Shown piece after piece: positions 1 to 6,397 of a stretch of DNA of 7,415 nt. The notes beneath the pieces are model-generated. The model did no database searches, had not been told where the DNA came from, and saw nothing but the letters and a program-made list of their open reading frames with translations. The DNA is from Prevotellaceae bacterium. Its GTDB lineage: Bacteria > Bacteroidota > Bacteroidia > Bacteroidales > UBA932. The DNA lies in assembly GCA_031288855.1 (NCBI GenBank), contig JAITQQ010000007.1, positions 1 through 7,415 of the forward strand, written 5' to 3'. The first letter of the stretch is position 1; every line of letters starts with the position of its first letter. The translations under genes were made by a program, and so were the position numbers.

Positions 1-897
1 TTCGAAATTTCGAGCTATTTGGTGTTCGACAACGAGATCAGCCCCTTGCGCGAAGCCTTGCGGCGTAACGATACTACAAAATACATACAGGAATTTCACG
101 ACTACTATGCTTATGACGACGGCTCGGCCGAAAACGGTTACGGCTTGTTTGGCTACGGCACGTCGAACGGGCGGGTGGCCGTGCAATTTACTTCTTTGTC
201 GACAATGACCGATTCGCTGCACGGCGTGTACATGTATTTCAACATGGCGAAAGACAGCGCCAACCTCAAATCGTTCAATATCGCCGTGTGGGATGACAAC
301 GGCGGCGCGCCCGGAAACATATTATGGCAGGGTAAGTACGACAAGCCGGAAGTGCGCGACAGCCTGAACAAATACGTGGCGTATAAATTTAACAAACCGT
401 TGCCGATAGCCCGCAACCAGGTGTTCTACGTGGGCTGGATACAAACATCGGAAGTGTTTTTAAACATCGGTTTTGACGCCAATACGCCGAACAAGGGGAA
501 AAACCTGTATGCCTTGGGCGCTACAGGCAGTTGGTATGAATCAATTTATGACGGCGCATTGATGATCCGCCCTATTTTCAACCGATCCGGAAAATTTCCG
601 GATGACCATGTGCCGCCTGTCGCCGTGCCCGGCGCTGCGGCAGTGCCCGACGAATATTTTATTTATCCCAATCCGGCGTTCGACTGGATAACCATCAGAA
701 ACCTGAAAAACGAAGAATTGGGCATTGTAACGCCCCGCCAACGGGTGGAAATTTTTGATATGAGCGGTCGCAAACACCGCACAGGCTATGCCGACGGCGG
801 CATGTTTTCCGTGTCGGGCCTGGCGGCTGGCATGTATATTGTACGTGTCATAGAAAACGAAACCGTAAAAACTTCGCAAAAACTAATTGTGAATTGA
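1..897 (+). CDS. C-terminal part of a T9SS-secreted surface or extracellular protein (5' end outside window)
   Basis: The frame is open from the first base of the window (reading F-E-I-S-S-Y-L-V), so this is the last 298 codons of a longer gene; the in-frame TTG at 19 is not a credible start. Visible residues 36-48 read YAYDDGSAENGYG, a segment I associate with large Bacteroidota surface proteins, followed by a beta-rich domain (about 50-195), a Pro/Ala linker (about 203-216) and an 80-residue C-terminal domain. That last domain starts with the YPNPA motif (near 222-226), contains VEIFDMSGR and GLAAGMYIVRV, and ends KLIVN. This is the pattern of a type A T9SS sorting signal, which directs export through the outer membrane and is normally cleaved, with the protein attached to the surface or released. 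The upstream catalytic or binding part is not visible, so its specific function is unknown. Its stop codon overlaps the next start, which suggests co-transcription. Confidence 0.88.
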   Translation, partial: FEISSYLVFDNEISPLREALRRNDTTKYIQEFHDYYAYDDGSAENGYGLFGYGTSNGRVAVQFTSLSTMTDSLHGVYMYFNMAKDSANLKSFNIAVWDDNGGAPGNILWQGKYDKPEVRDSLNKYVAYKFNKPLPIARNQVFYVGWIQTSEVFLNIGFDANTPNKGKNLYALGATGSWYESIYDGALMIRPIFNRSGKFPDDHVPPVAVPGAAAVPDEYFIYPNPAFDWITIRNLKNEELGIVTPRQRVEIFDMSGRKHRTGYADGGMFSVSGLAAGMYIVRVIENETVKTSQKLIVN

Positions 898-1964
898 TGA
901 ATAGTGCACAAGATTGGCTTACTACGATGGATATTGATGATGACTTTTTGGATGACGAGTTGGAGGGTTTTGGAGAGCAGCCCCTTTTTGAACATTTTCG
1001 TTTTACGGTTGACAAAGGGCAGGGGCCTGTCCGCCTCGACCGTTTCCTGACGGCACGCCTCGAAGACACTTCGCGCAGCCGTGTGCAAATTGCCGCAGCA
1101 TCCGATTATATCCTGGTCAATGGGCGGGTAGAGCGTTCCAATTATATCGTCAAACCGCTTGATGAAATCAGTATTGTGCTGCCCTACCGCCGCCGCGGAT
1201 TGGAAATATTGGCCGAAAATATTCCCATTGATGTGGTGTACGAAGACGACCGGGTGATGGTCATCAACAAGCCGGCGGGCATGGTGGTGCATCCCGGACA
1301 CGGCAATTATACCGGCACTTTGCTGAATGCACTAAAATATTATTTGAAAGATATGCCCGATGAGGATGCTATTTTAGCGCACCGCATTGATAAAAATACA
1401 TCGGGATTGCTTCTTGTCGGAAAAACGGAAGAAGCCCATGCGGCGCTGGCGGCGCAGTTTTACGTGCACAGCACAAAACGGATATATCAGGCGTTGGTGT
1501 GGGGCAATGTGCAGGAGGAGGAAGGCACGGTGAATGCGCCGATTGGCCGTCACCCGAAAGACCGCTTGTGCTTTGCCGTGGTGCCTGAGGAAAAAGGCGG
1601 CCGGAATGCAATAACGCACTATAAAGTAATAGAACGCTTCGGCTACGTGACGTTAATTGAATGCCGCCTCGAAACAGGGCGCACGCACCAGATTCGCGTA
1701 CACATGGACTCCATAGGGCATCCGCTGTTTAATGACGACCGCTACGGCGGAAGCCGCATCGTGAAAGGGCTTGCGTTTAGCAAATACCGCCGGTTTGTGG
1801 ATAATTGTTTCTCTATCATGCCGCGCCAGGCTTTGCATGCCCGCTTGATTGGATTTGTGCATCCGGTGACGCAAAAAGAAATGATATTCGAACAGGAACT
1901 GCCGCCGGACTTTGCACAAGTGCTCGAAAAATGGCGGAACTACGTAGTGAAAAGAGAAAATTAA
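897..1964 (+). CDS. rluD: RluA/RluD-family 23S rRNA pseudouridine synthase
   Basis: This 355-residue protein should isomerise specific uridines of 23S rRNA to pseudouridine; RluD itself acts on helix 69. An acidic N-terminal tail (residues 12-23, rich in D and E) precedes an S4 RNA-binding domain (about 45-105; RLDRFL and ILVNGR). The catalytic domain follows, with NKPAGMVVHPG (124-134), the signature HRIDKNTSG (162-170) whose D165 is the expected catalytic aspartate, and GRTHQIRVHM (261-270). Length and domain order fit a complete enzyme. I chose ATG 897, which overlaps the preceding TGA by one base (TGATG); TTG at 894 is in frame but less likely, and ATG 927 would also keep the S4 domain. 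No Shine-Dalgarno is visible, so coupling to the upstream gene is plausible. Assignment to RluD rather than RluB/RluC-type specificity is by family resemblance and operon position. Confidence 0.93.
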   Translation: MNSAQDWLTTMDIDDDFLDDELEGFGEQPLFEHFRFTVDKGQGPVRLDRFLTARLEDTSRSRVQIAAASDYILVNGRVERSNYIVKPLDEISIVLPYRRRGLEILAENIPIDVVYEDDRVMVINKPAGMVVHPGHGNYTGTLLNALKYYLKDMPDEDAILAHRIDKNTSGLLLVGKTEEAHAALAAQFYVHSTKRIYQALVWGNVQEEEGTVNAPIGRHPKDRLCFAVVPEEKGGRNAITHYKVIERFGYVTLIECRLETGRTHQIRVHMDSIGHPLFNDDRYGGSRIVKGLAFSKYRRFVDNCFSIMPRQALHARLIGFVHPVTQKEMIFEQELPPDFAQVLEKWRNYVVKREN

Positions 1965-1983
1965 CAAGCAAAACTTTTGGAAT

Positions 1984-2961
1984 ATGAAAAAAAATATTGC
2001 GGTGATTTACGGCGGCAATTCTTCGGAATTTGAAGTGTCGGTAAACAGCGGAAAACAGGTGAGTGCAAATATCGACAAGACGCGCTACAACGTCTATGAA
2101 GTGCTGTTGATGGGCGAGAGCTGGGCGGTGCAGTTGAATGAAGGGAAAGACGTGGCGGAAGTGGACAAATCGGATTTCAGCTTTACCTGCCAGGGCGAAA
2201 AAATAAAATTTGATGTGGCGTTTATTGTCATTCACGGCACGCCGGGCGAAGATGGTTTGTTGCAGTCGTATTTCGACATGCTGCACGTGCCCTACACGTC
2301 GTGCAGCGCTTTCGTGTCGATGCTCACGTTCAACAAATATGCCACGAAATGCTTTCTACGCGACGCCGGCGTGAGCATGGCGAAAGAACGCTATTTCCGC
2401 AAAGGAGACCCGGTGAAGGCAGATGAATTGGAACAGCAACTCGGTTTCCCGGTGTTCGTAAAACCCAATACCGGCGGGAGTAGTTGCGGGGTGACGAAAG
2501 TAAAATCGGCCGCAGCATTGAAACGCGCCTTTGAGGATGCGTTCGCCGAAAGCGATACGGTCATTGTGGAAGAATACATTGCGGGGCGCGAGTTGCAGCA
2601 GGGCGTATTTAAAACGGCGGAAAAAACGTTGAACCTGCCGGTGACGGAAATTTTTTCGCAAAATGAATTTTTCGACTATGCTGCAAAATATAAAGGGCAG
2701 AGCAAGGAAATCACGCCGGCGGAACTTACGCCTGAATTGTTGCGCCGCATCAGTGCGCAGTCGGACTTGATTTATGATTACTTGGGCTGTAAAGGCGTAG
2801 TGCGCATCGACTACATAGTGCGGGATGAGGAAATTTATTTTCTGGAAATAAACACGGTGCCCGGCATGAGCGAGCAGAGCATTGTGCCGCAACAAATCCG
2901 CGCTGCCGGCATGAGCCTTACGGAGGCTTTTTCGCTATTGATTGAAAACAGCCTGCACTGA
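1984..2961 (+). CDS. ddl: D-alanine--D-alanine ligase
   Basis: This 325-residue cytoplasmic enzyme joins two D-alanines using ATP, giving the dipeptide that MurF adds to the peptidoglycan precursor. The ATP-grasp layout is complete: YGGNSSEFEVS at 9-19 (E15 matches the N-terminal substrate-binding glutamate of E. coli DdlB), HGTPGEDG at 84-91, VKPNTGGSSCGV at 159-170 (ATP-binding loop), the omega loop YAAKYKG at 232-238, and EINTVPGM at 288-295 (metal and substrate end). The omega loop keeps the Lys-Tyr pair (K235-Y236); a Phe or a VanA-type loop there would suggest D-lactate as second substrate, so a normal D-Ala-D-Ala product is predicted. The gene follows rluD by 19 bases and precedes prmC by 12, in the same transcript. 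The start codon is followed by a run of eight A (1987-1994). Confidence 0.96.
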   Translation: MKKNIAVIYGGNSSEFEVSVNSGKQVSANIDKTRYNVYEVLLMGESWAVQLNEGKDVAEVDKSDFSFTCQGEKIKFDVAFIVIHGTPGEDGLLQSYFDMLHVPYTSCSAFVSMLTFNKYATKCFLRDAGVSMAKERYFRKGDPVKADELEQQLGFPVFVKPNTGGSSCGVTKVKSAAALKRAFEDAFAESDTVIVEEYIAGRELQQGVFKTAEKTLNLPVTEIFSQNEFFDYAAKYKGQSKEITPAELTPELLRRISAQSDLIYDYLGCKGVVRIDYIVRDEEIYFLEINTVPGMSEQSIVPQQIRAAGMSLTEAFSLLIENSLH

Positions 2962-2973
2962 TACCGCGCAGCC

Positions 2974-3858
2974 ATGCCCCGCATTTCAGACCTTGTAATT
3001 CGCAGCGCCCAAAAGCTGCAACCGCTTTATCCGGCTAAGGAAGCGCGGGTGTTGGCGTATCAATTGTTGCAGCACTATTCGGGCTTGTCGCGTGCGCAAC
3101 TTTACGCCTGTTCCGGGCAGGAACTTTCCCACAACCTTGTCGAGAAAATCGAGGCGGGGATTGACGGTTTATTGGCGAGCAAACCTTTGCAGTATATCAT
3201 CGGTGAAGCGGAATTTTGCGGATTGCCGTTTATGGTGAATGAGTCGGTGCTCATTCCGCGTCCCGAAACGGAAGAGTTGGTGCAGTTAGCCGTGCAGACG
3301 TTACGAACATTACAGCACAAAAGCGAACCGGTGAAAGCGCTCGACCTGTGCACCGGCAGCGGCTGCATAGCCGTGTCGGTAGCGGCGCAGTTGCCGGCCG
3401 TGCCGGTGGCGGCATGCGATGTGTCGAGAGAAGCGCTGGAAGTGGCGCAAATCAACGCACAGCGCCACCACACCCAAATCGATTTTTTTTCGTACGACAT
3501 TTTGCAACAACAAGAAGTGTTGGCTGCCCATCTTGCCCCTGCTTCCGTGCAGGCCATTTTGTCGAATCCGCCGTATGTACGCCGTTCCGAGCAAGCCCTC
3601 ATGCAACCTAACGTGCTTCGTTACGAGCCGCATCTGGCGCTCTTTGTCGACGATGACGACCCGCTGGTGTTTTATCGCGCCATTGCGTCTGTCGCCCGGC
3701 AATACCTTGCCCCCGCCGGCTTTGTGCTCGTAGAAATCAATGAAGCCTTAGCCGAAGCCACCGCCGAAGTGTTTCGTGCAGCCGGATTTTTCAATATTCA
3801 AATAAAGAAAGATTTAAACGATAAAAACAGATTTGTAATGGCAAGTTGCGCTTTTTAA
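2974..3858 (+). CDS. prmC: Release factor glutamine-N5 methyltransferase (PrmC/HemK)
   Basis: This 294-residue S-adenosylmethionine-dependent enzyme is expected to methylate the glutamine of the GGQ motif in peptide-chain release factors RF1 and RF2, which speeds peptide release. It has the N-terminal helical release-factor-binding domain (about 1-85), then IPRPETEELV (94-103), the SAM-binding motif DLCTGSGCIAV (124-134) and the catalytic NPPY (198-201) that binds the target glutamine amide. Length matches the family. It starts 12 bases after the ddl stop and reads MPRISDLVIRSAQKL, so no alternative start is needed. A T8 run lies at 3483-3490 inside the frame. The stop codon lies at the join of an imperfect 14-base tandem repeat, and a probable terminator follows at once. 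In several Bacteroidota prmC is adjacent to recX, as here. Confidence 0.95.
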   Translation: MPRISDLVIRSAQKLQPLYPAKEARVLAYQLLQHYSGLSRAQLYACSGQELSHNLVEKIEAGIDGLLASKPLQYIIGEAEFCGLPFMVNESVLIPRPETEELVQLAVQTLRTLQHKSEPVKALDLCTGSGCIAVSVAAQLPAVPVAACDVSREALEVAQINAQRHHTQIDFFSYDILQQQEVLAAHLAPASVQAILSNPPYVRRSEQALMQPNVLRYEPHLALFVDDDDPLVFYRAIASVARQYLAPAGFVLVEINEALAEATAEVFRAAGFFNIQIKKDLNDKNRFVMASCAF

Positions 3859-3870
3859 GTTGCATTTTTT
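3843..3870 (+). repeat. Imperfect 14-base tandem repeat over the prmC stop codon
   Basis: Two adjacent units, 3843-3856 (aagttgcgcttttt) and 3857-3870 (aagttgcatttttt), match at 12 of 14 bases. The first encodes the last residues of PrmC and the second begins within its TAA stop codon. A simple duplication could have made the left arm and T run of the downstream terminator hairpin. The units are short, so chance is possible. Confidence 0.5.
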
Positions 3871-3888
3871 TGCTAAAATGCATTTTTT
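3861..3888 (+). terminator. Probable intrinsic terminator of the rluD-ddl-prmC transcript
   Basis: A perfect 8-bp inverted repeat, TGCATTTT (3861-3868) and AAAATGCA (3875-3882), encloses a 6-base loop and is followed directly by six T (3883-3888). It begins two bases after the prmC stop codon. The stem is AT-rich and therefore weak, but position, small loop and T run fit a Rho-independent terminator separating prmC from recX. Confidence 0.6.
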
Positions 3889-3904
3889 ATTCGGCAAAAA
3901 TTGT

Positions 3905-3912
3905 TATATTGG
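3905..3912 (+). promoter_or_regulatory. Possible -7 box for recX and the metallopeptidase gene
   Basis: TATATTGG at 3905-3912 differs at one base from the Bacteroidota -7 consensus TAnnTTTG. It lies 20 bases before the recX ATG and after the proposed terminator, so a fresh promoter is expected about here. The -33 region (around 3883-3886) is only T-rich, with no clear TTTG at the usual distance, so this is a tentative call. Confidence 0.35.
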
Positions 3913-3931
3913 TTAGTTAAACGAAAAAGTT

Positions 3932-4408
3932 ATGCCTTCTAAAATAGCGCCGGAACAGGCCTTGTCGCGTTTGCAGCATCTTTGCAGCCGGGCGGAAAAA
4001 TGCATCGCCGATGTGCGCCGGAAGCTGTCGGAATGGGAATTTGCGCCCGGCGAGGCCTCGAAAATCATTGCCCAATTGCAATCCGGCGGCTTTGTAGATG
4101 AACGGCGTTATGCCAAAGCGTTTGTGCACGACAAAATTACACTCTCTTGTTGGGGTGTGGTGAAAATCCGTAAAGCGTTAAAAGATAAGAAAATTGACGA
4201 AGAAATTATACGCGAAGCCCTGTGCAGCATTGACAAATTGACGCAAGAAAGAACTTTGGCATGTTTGTTGTCGCATAAGGAGAAAAGCCTGAAGGCCGTT
4301 CCGCTCGCCAACCGTAAAATTAAATTATTGCGCTTTGCGTTGGGGCGCGGGTTTGAGTACGAAATGGCCATGCGCGCAGTCGAAGAATTATTGAAATACG
4401 AACTTTAA
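3932..4408 (+). CDS. recX: RecX-family regulator of RecA
   Basis: This 158-residue, almost wholly alpha-helical protein matches RecX, which binds RecA filaments and limits their growth and activity in recombination and the SOS response. Visible family features are the first module ALSRLQHLCSRAEKC..DVRRKL (about 10-32), the most conserved segment GGFVDERRYAKAFVHDK (52-68), WGVVKIRKALKDKKI (74-88), and a C-terminal three-helix module ending near 155. Length fits the short RecX class. The start at ATG 3932 follows a 73-base spacer carrying a likely terminator and a possible promoter. The membrane peptidase gene begins only 10 bases after the stop, so the two are probably co-transcribed. No recA gene is in the window. 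Confidence 0.88.
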   Translation: MPSKIAPEQALSRLQHLCSRAEKCIADVRRKLSEWEFAPGEASKIIAQLQSGGFVDERRYAKAFVHDKITLSCWGVVKIRKALKDKKIDEEIIREALCSIDKLTQERTLACLLSHKEKSLKAVPLANRKIKLLRFALGRGFEYEMAMRAVEELLKYEL

Positions 4409-4418
4409 TATAAATGTT

Positions 4419-5126
4419 ATGGAAACCATGATGCAATCGAATCCTTATCTTATGTCATACATCATCTTTGGTGTATTTGCCTTGTTGAGTTATATCATTA
4501 GTGCGCGGTTAAAGTATAAATTTAAAAAATACTCCGGAGTGCCGGTAAATAACCGGATGACCGGTAGCGAAATCGCCGAAAAAATGTTGCGTGACCACGG
4601 CATCAACGATGTGCAGGTGACCCGTTCAGCAGGCGTGCTCTCCGACCATTACAATCCGGTGACGAAAACCGTGGCGCTCAGCCCTGCCGTGTATGACGGG
4701 AGCAACGTGGCGGCAGCGGCCGTGGCGGCTCACGAGTGCGGCCATGCGGTGCAACATGCTACGGCTTACGGCATGTTGCAATTGCGCTCCAGCCTTGTGC
4801 CGGTGGTTAATTTTGCATCCATGTGGCTGCAGTGGGTATTGCTGGCCGGCATCATTCTTATTCACTCTTTCCCGGGCTTGTTGCTTGCGGGTATTCTTTT
4901 GTTTGCCATCACCACCTTATTCAGCTTCGTAACGTTGCCGGTGGAAATCAATGCAAGCTACCGCGCCGTGAAATGGCTCGACCATGCCGGTATCGTGACG
5001 TATGACGTGAAACCCTATGCTGTGGATGCGTTGAAGTGGGCGGCTTACACGTATGTGATTGCGGCGCTGGGCTCGCTGGCGCAATTGGTGTATTACATCC
5101 TGCTTTTCTTAGGCAACAGGAGATAA
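4419..5126 (+). CDS. Membrane zinc metallopeptidase of the YugP type
   Basis: This 235-residue integral membrane protein carries the zinc-protease signature HECGH (105-109; two histidine ligands and the catalytic glutamate E106) inside AVAAHECGHAVQHA. A likely third ligand region is LPVEINASYRA (173-183, E176). Hydrophobic stretches at about 12-29, 125-147, 151-172 and 210-231 look membrane-spanning, placing the active site near the membrane surface. The layout corresponds to the neutral zinc metallopeptidase family typified by Bacillus YugP (Pfam Zn_peptidase_2). Substrates are not established; a role in membrane protein turnover or stress is a guess. Length is normal and the gene looks intact. 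The ATG at 4419 lies 10 bases after recX; ATG at 4428 or 4431 would remove only a few residues. This is the last gene with core-like composition before the accessory pair. Confidence 0.88.
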   Translation: METMMQSNPYLMSYIIFGVFALLSYIISARLKYKFKKYSGVPVNNRMTGSEIAEKMLRDHGINDVQVTRSAGVLSDHYNPVTKTVALSPAVYDGSNVAAAAVAAHECGHAVQHATAYGMLQLRSSLVPVVNFASMWLQWVLLAGIILIHSFPGLLLAGILLFAITTLFSFVTLPVEINASYRAVKWLDHAGIVTYDVKPYAVDALKWAAYTYVIAALGSLAQLVYYILLFLGNRR

Positions 5127-5151
5127 TTAAGGGCGTTTTTAACAATTAAAA

Positions 5152-5183
5152 TTTAGCTATTCAATAAATTGTGCGTATCTTTG
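5152..5183 (+). promoter_or_regulatory. Bacteroidota-type promoter for the DUF1016 nuclease gene
   Basis: TATCTTTG (5176-5183) is an exact match to the -7 consensus TAnnTTTG. Twenty bases upstream lies TTTA (5152-5155), close to the -33 TTTG element. Transcription would begin near 5190, leaving roughly 20 bases before the ATG at 5210. The box is embedded in the left arm of a perfect inverted repeat and abuts an AAATTGTGCG motif (5166-5175) that recurs inside the gene. This promoter is also the main argument against the in-frame GTG at 5171 as start codon. Confidence 0.7.
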
Positions 5184-5198
5184 TAGGAAAAGATACGC
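5173..5198. repeat. Perfect 10-bp inverted repeat over the -7 box and likely transcription start
   Basis: GCGTATCTTT (5173-5182) and AAAGATACGC (5189-5198) are exact reverse complements around a 6-base centre. The left arm contains most of the -7 box and the right arm covers the likely +1 region. As DNA it has the form and position of an operator for a dimeric repressor; as RNA only part would be transcribed, so a leader hairpin is less likely. No other copy of the arm was seen in the window. Confidence 0.75.
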
Positions 5199-5209
5199 TA
5201 CGGTTTTGT

Positions 5210-6319
5210 ATGGAATCAAATGACACGCTTGTAAAACAAGATTTTGCGCAAGTGCATGACATTATAACCTTGCGCCGTTCACGTGCATTGCAGGCGGTAA
5301 ATAATGAAAATTTGCTGACTGCATGGGAAGTTGGCGCTTTTGTGTCTGCAAAACTTAAAAGTTCGACTTGGGGCAGTAAAACCGTTATGCAATTGTCAGA
5401 ATATCTGCGTTCGCAAGACCCTACGTTGCGGGGATATAGCCGGAGGAATATCTATAATATGATTTCCTTTTATGAAACCTATTCTTCATCTGAAATCCTG
5501 CAATATGTAGAACGATTGAAACTCAATAGTTTTTCAAAACAATTATCGCCAGATGAAATTGTGCGGCCAATGACTGGACAAATTGTGCAATCAGTGATTG
5601 CACAATTTCCCAATTTTCTTAATTTGACTACTTTGACCAATCACTTTAAGATTCTTGATGCTTGTCGGACACTCGAAGAACGAATTTTTTATGTATTTTA
5701 TTCATATAAGGAAAAACTTAATACTCGCGAATTATTGCGTTGCTTGAAAAACAATACTTTTGCATCGCTGACGGGAAATAAACACAACCTTTCCAAAGGA
5801 TTGAAAGAGATTTATCCGCAGGCCGCGTCAATGCTCAAGGATACCATTTTCGTAGATTTTCTTGGATTACCACAGAAGCATTCCGAAAAATGCCTGCAAC
5901 GCGGTATTCTGGATAATATGAAAGATTTTATCCTTGAACTTGGCAAAGATTTTCTTTTTGTAGATAAGGAATTTTCCTTGCAAGTAGGCAGTTCTATATT
6001 CAAAGTGGATTTACTTTTCTTTCATCGGGGCTTGCAGTGCTTAGTCGCTATTGAATTGAAAACATCCAAGTTCAAACCTGAATACATGGGGCAACTGGAA
6101 TTTTACCTCGAAGCCCTCGACCGCGATGTGCGGCGCAGTAACGAAAATCCAAGTATCGGGATACTTCTCTGCCGGGAAACCGACCACAGTGTAGTAGAGT
6201 ATGCCATGAGCCGCAGCCTAAGCCCGACAATGGTAGCCGAATACCAACGTCAATTGATTCCGAAAGAAGTGTTGCAACGTTCGCTGGAGGAATTTATGGG
6301 CTTTTTGGATAAGAAGTAA
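5210..6319 (+). CDS. DUF1016/YhcG-family protein with PD-(D/E)xK nuclease domain
   Basis: This 369-residue protein has an N-terminal DUF1016 helical domain (about 15-185), including SRRNIYNMISFYETY (78-91), and a C-terminal YhcG-type PD-(D/E)xK nuclease domain (about 200-365). The putative active site is intact: D267 in KVDLLFFHR, E282 and K284 in IELK, and Q295 in GQLEFYL. Length is normal for the family and nothing is truncated. A nucleic-acid-cleaving role is inferred from the motif; the family's cellular role is not settled, though it recurs in genomic islands and beside restriction-modification genes. The common family segment resembling WSHY is here LTTLTNHF (about 139-146), so the N-domain is somewhat divergent. 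I chose ATG 5210, not GTG 5171, because an exact -7 box lies within the longer reading. Codon and base use change within the gene: about 34% GC at 5641-5820 and 52% at 6121-6300 by hand count. Confidence 0.88.
   Translation: MESNDTLVKQDFAQVHDIITLRRSRALQAVNNENLLTAWEVGAFVSAKLKSSTWGSKTVMQLSEYLRSQDPTLRGYSRRNIYNMISFYETYSSSEILQYVERLKLNSFSKQLSPDEIVRPMTGQIVQSVIAQFPNFLNLTTLTNHFKILDACRTLEERIFYVFYSYKEKLNTRELLRCLKNNTFASLTGNKHNLSKGLKEIYPQAASMLKDTIFVDFLGLPQKHSEKCLQRGILDNMKDFILELGKDFLFVDKEFSLQVGSSIFKVDLLFFHRGLQCLVAIELKTSKFKPEYMGQLEFYLEALDRDVRRSNENPSIGILLCRETDHSVVEYAMSRSLSPTMVAEYQRQLIPKEVLQRSLEEFMGFLDKK
5580..5608. repeat. 29-base palindrome inside the DUF1016 gene
   Basis: AAATTGTGCAATCA (5580-5593) and TGATTGCACAATTT (5595-5608) are exact reverse complements separated by one G. 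In RNA this would form a 13-bp stem with a 3-base loop; in DNA it is a near-perfect dyad. It encodes residues 124-133 (QIVQSVIAQF). By simple base-random expectation, 14-bp arms at this spacing are very unlikely in a window this size, although AT-rich sequence raises the odds somewhat. Function unknown. Confidence 0.85.
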
Positions 6320-6397
6320 ATATAAAAATATATTTTGATATGACAATAAAAAAAGCAATATTAAAAAATTGGAAGATTTAGGATTAAAATAAAGTTC

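Noticed and set aside
585..603. 9-bp inverted repeat (ATCCGGAAA / TTTCCGGAT) in the T9SS protein gene
   Set aside because: Arms this short are expected about once in every two such windows by chance, and it lies in ordinary coding sequence.
786..1301. Long minus-strand ORF, and similar ones at 1816-2286, 2356-2895 and 3102-3602
   Set aside because: They are antisense to well-supported genes, show no recognisable domains, and their composition reflects the opposite-strand codons.
2209..2961. Possibility that the ligase is a VanA-type D-Ala-D-Lac enzyme
   Set aside because: The omega loop keeps Lys235-Tyr236 as in D-Ala-D-Ala ligases, and there are no vanH/vanX-like neighbours.
3483..3490. 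T8 run in prmC (and A8 at 1987-1994 in ddl) as phase-variation tracts
   Set aside because: Both encode ordinary Phe and Lys/Asn codons in conserved housekeeping genes; runs of eight are common and switching off these genes would be harmful.
5127..5172. Terminator after the metallopeptidase gene
   Set aside because: Only 4-6 bp AT-only complementarities are visible (for example AATTTA at 5150-5155 with TAAATT at 5165-5170), with no T run after them.
5171..5209. GTG start at 5171 giving a 13-residue longer nuclease (MRIFVGKDTLRFC...)
   Set aside because: The extension contains the exact -7 promoter box and the promoter dyad, and the family-like sequence starts after ATG 5210.
6320..6340. Separate promoter for the rhuM-like gene (TATATTTTG near 6329-6337)
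   Set aside because: It has three rather than two bases between TA and TTTG and no clear -33 element; AT-rich DNA makes such near matches common.
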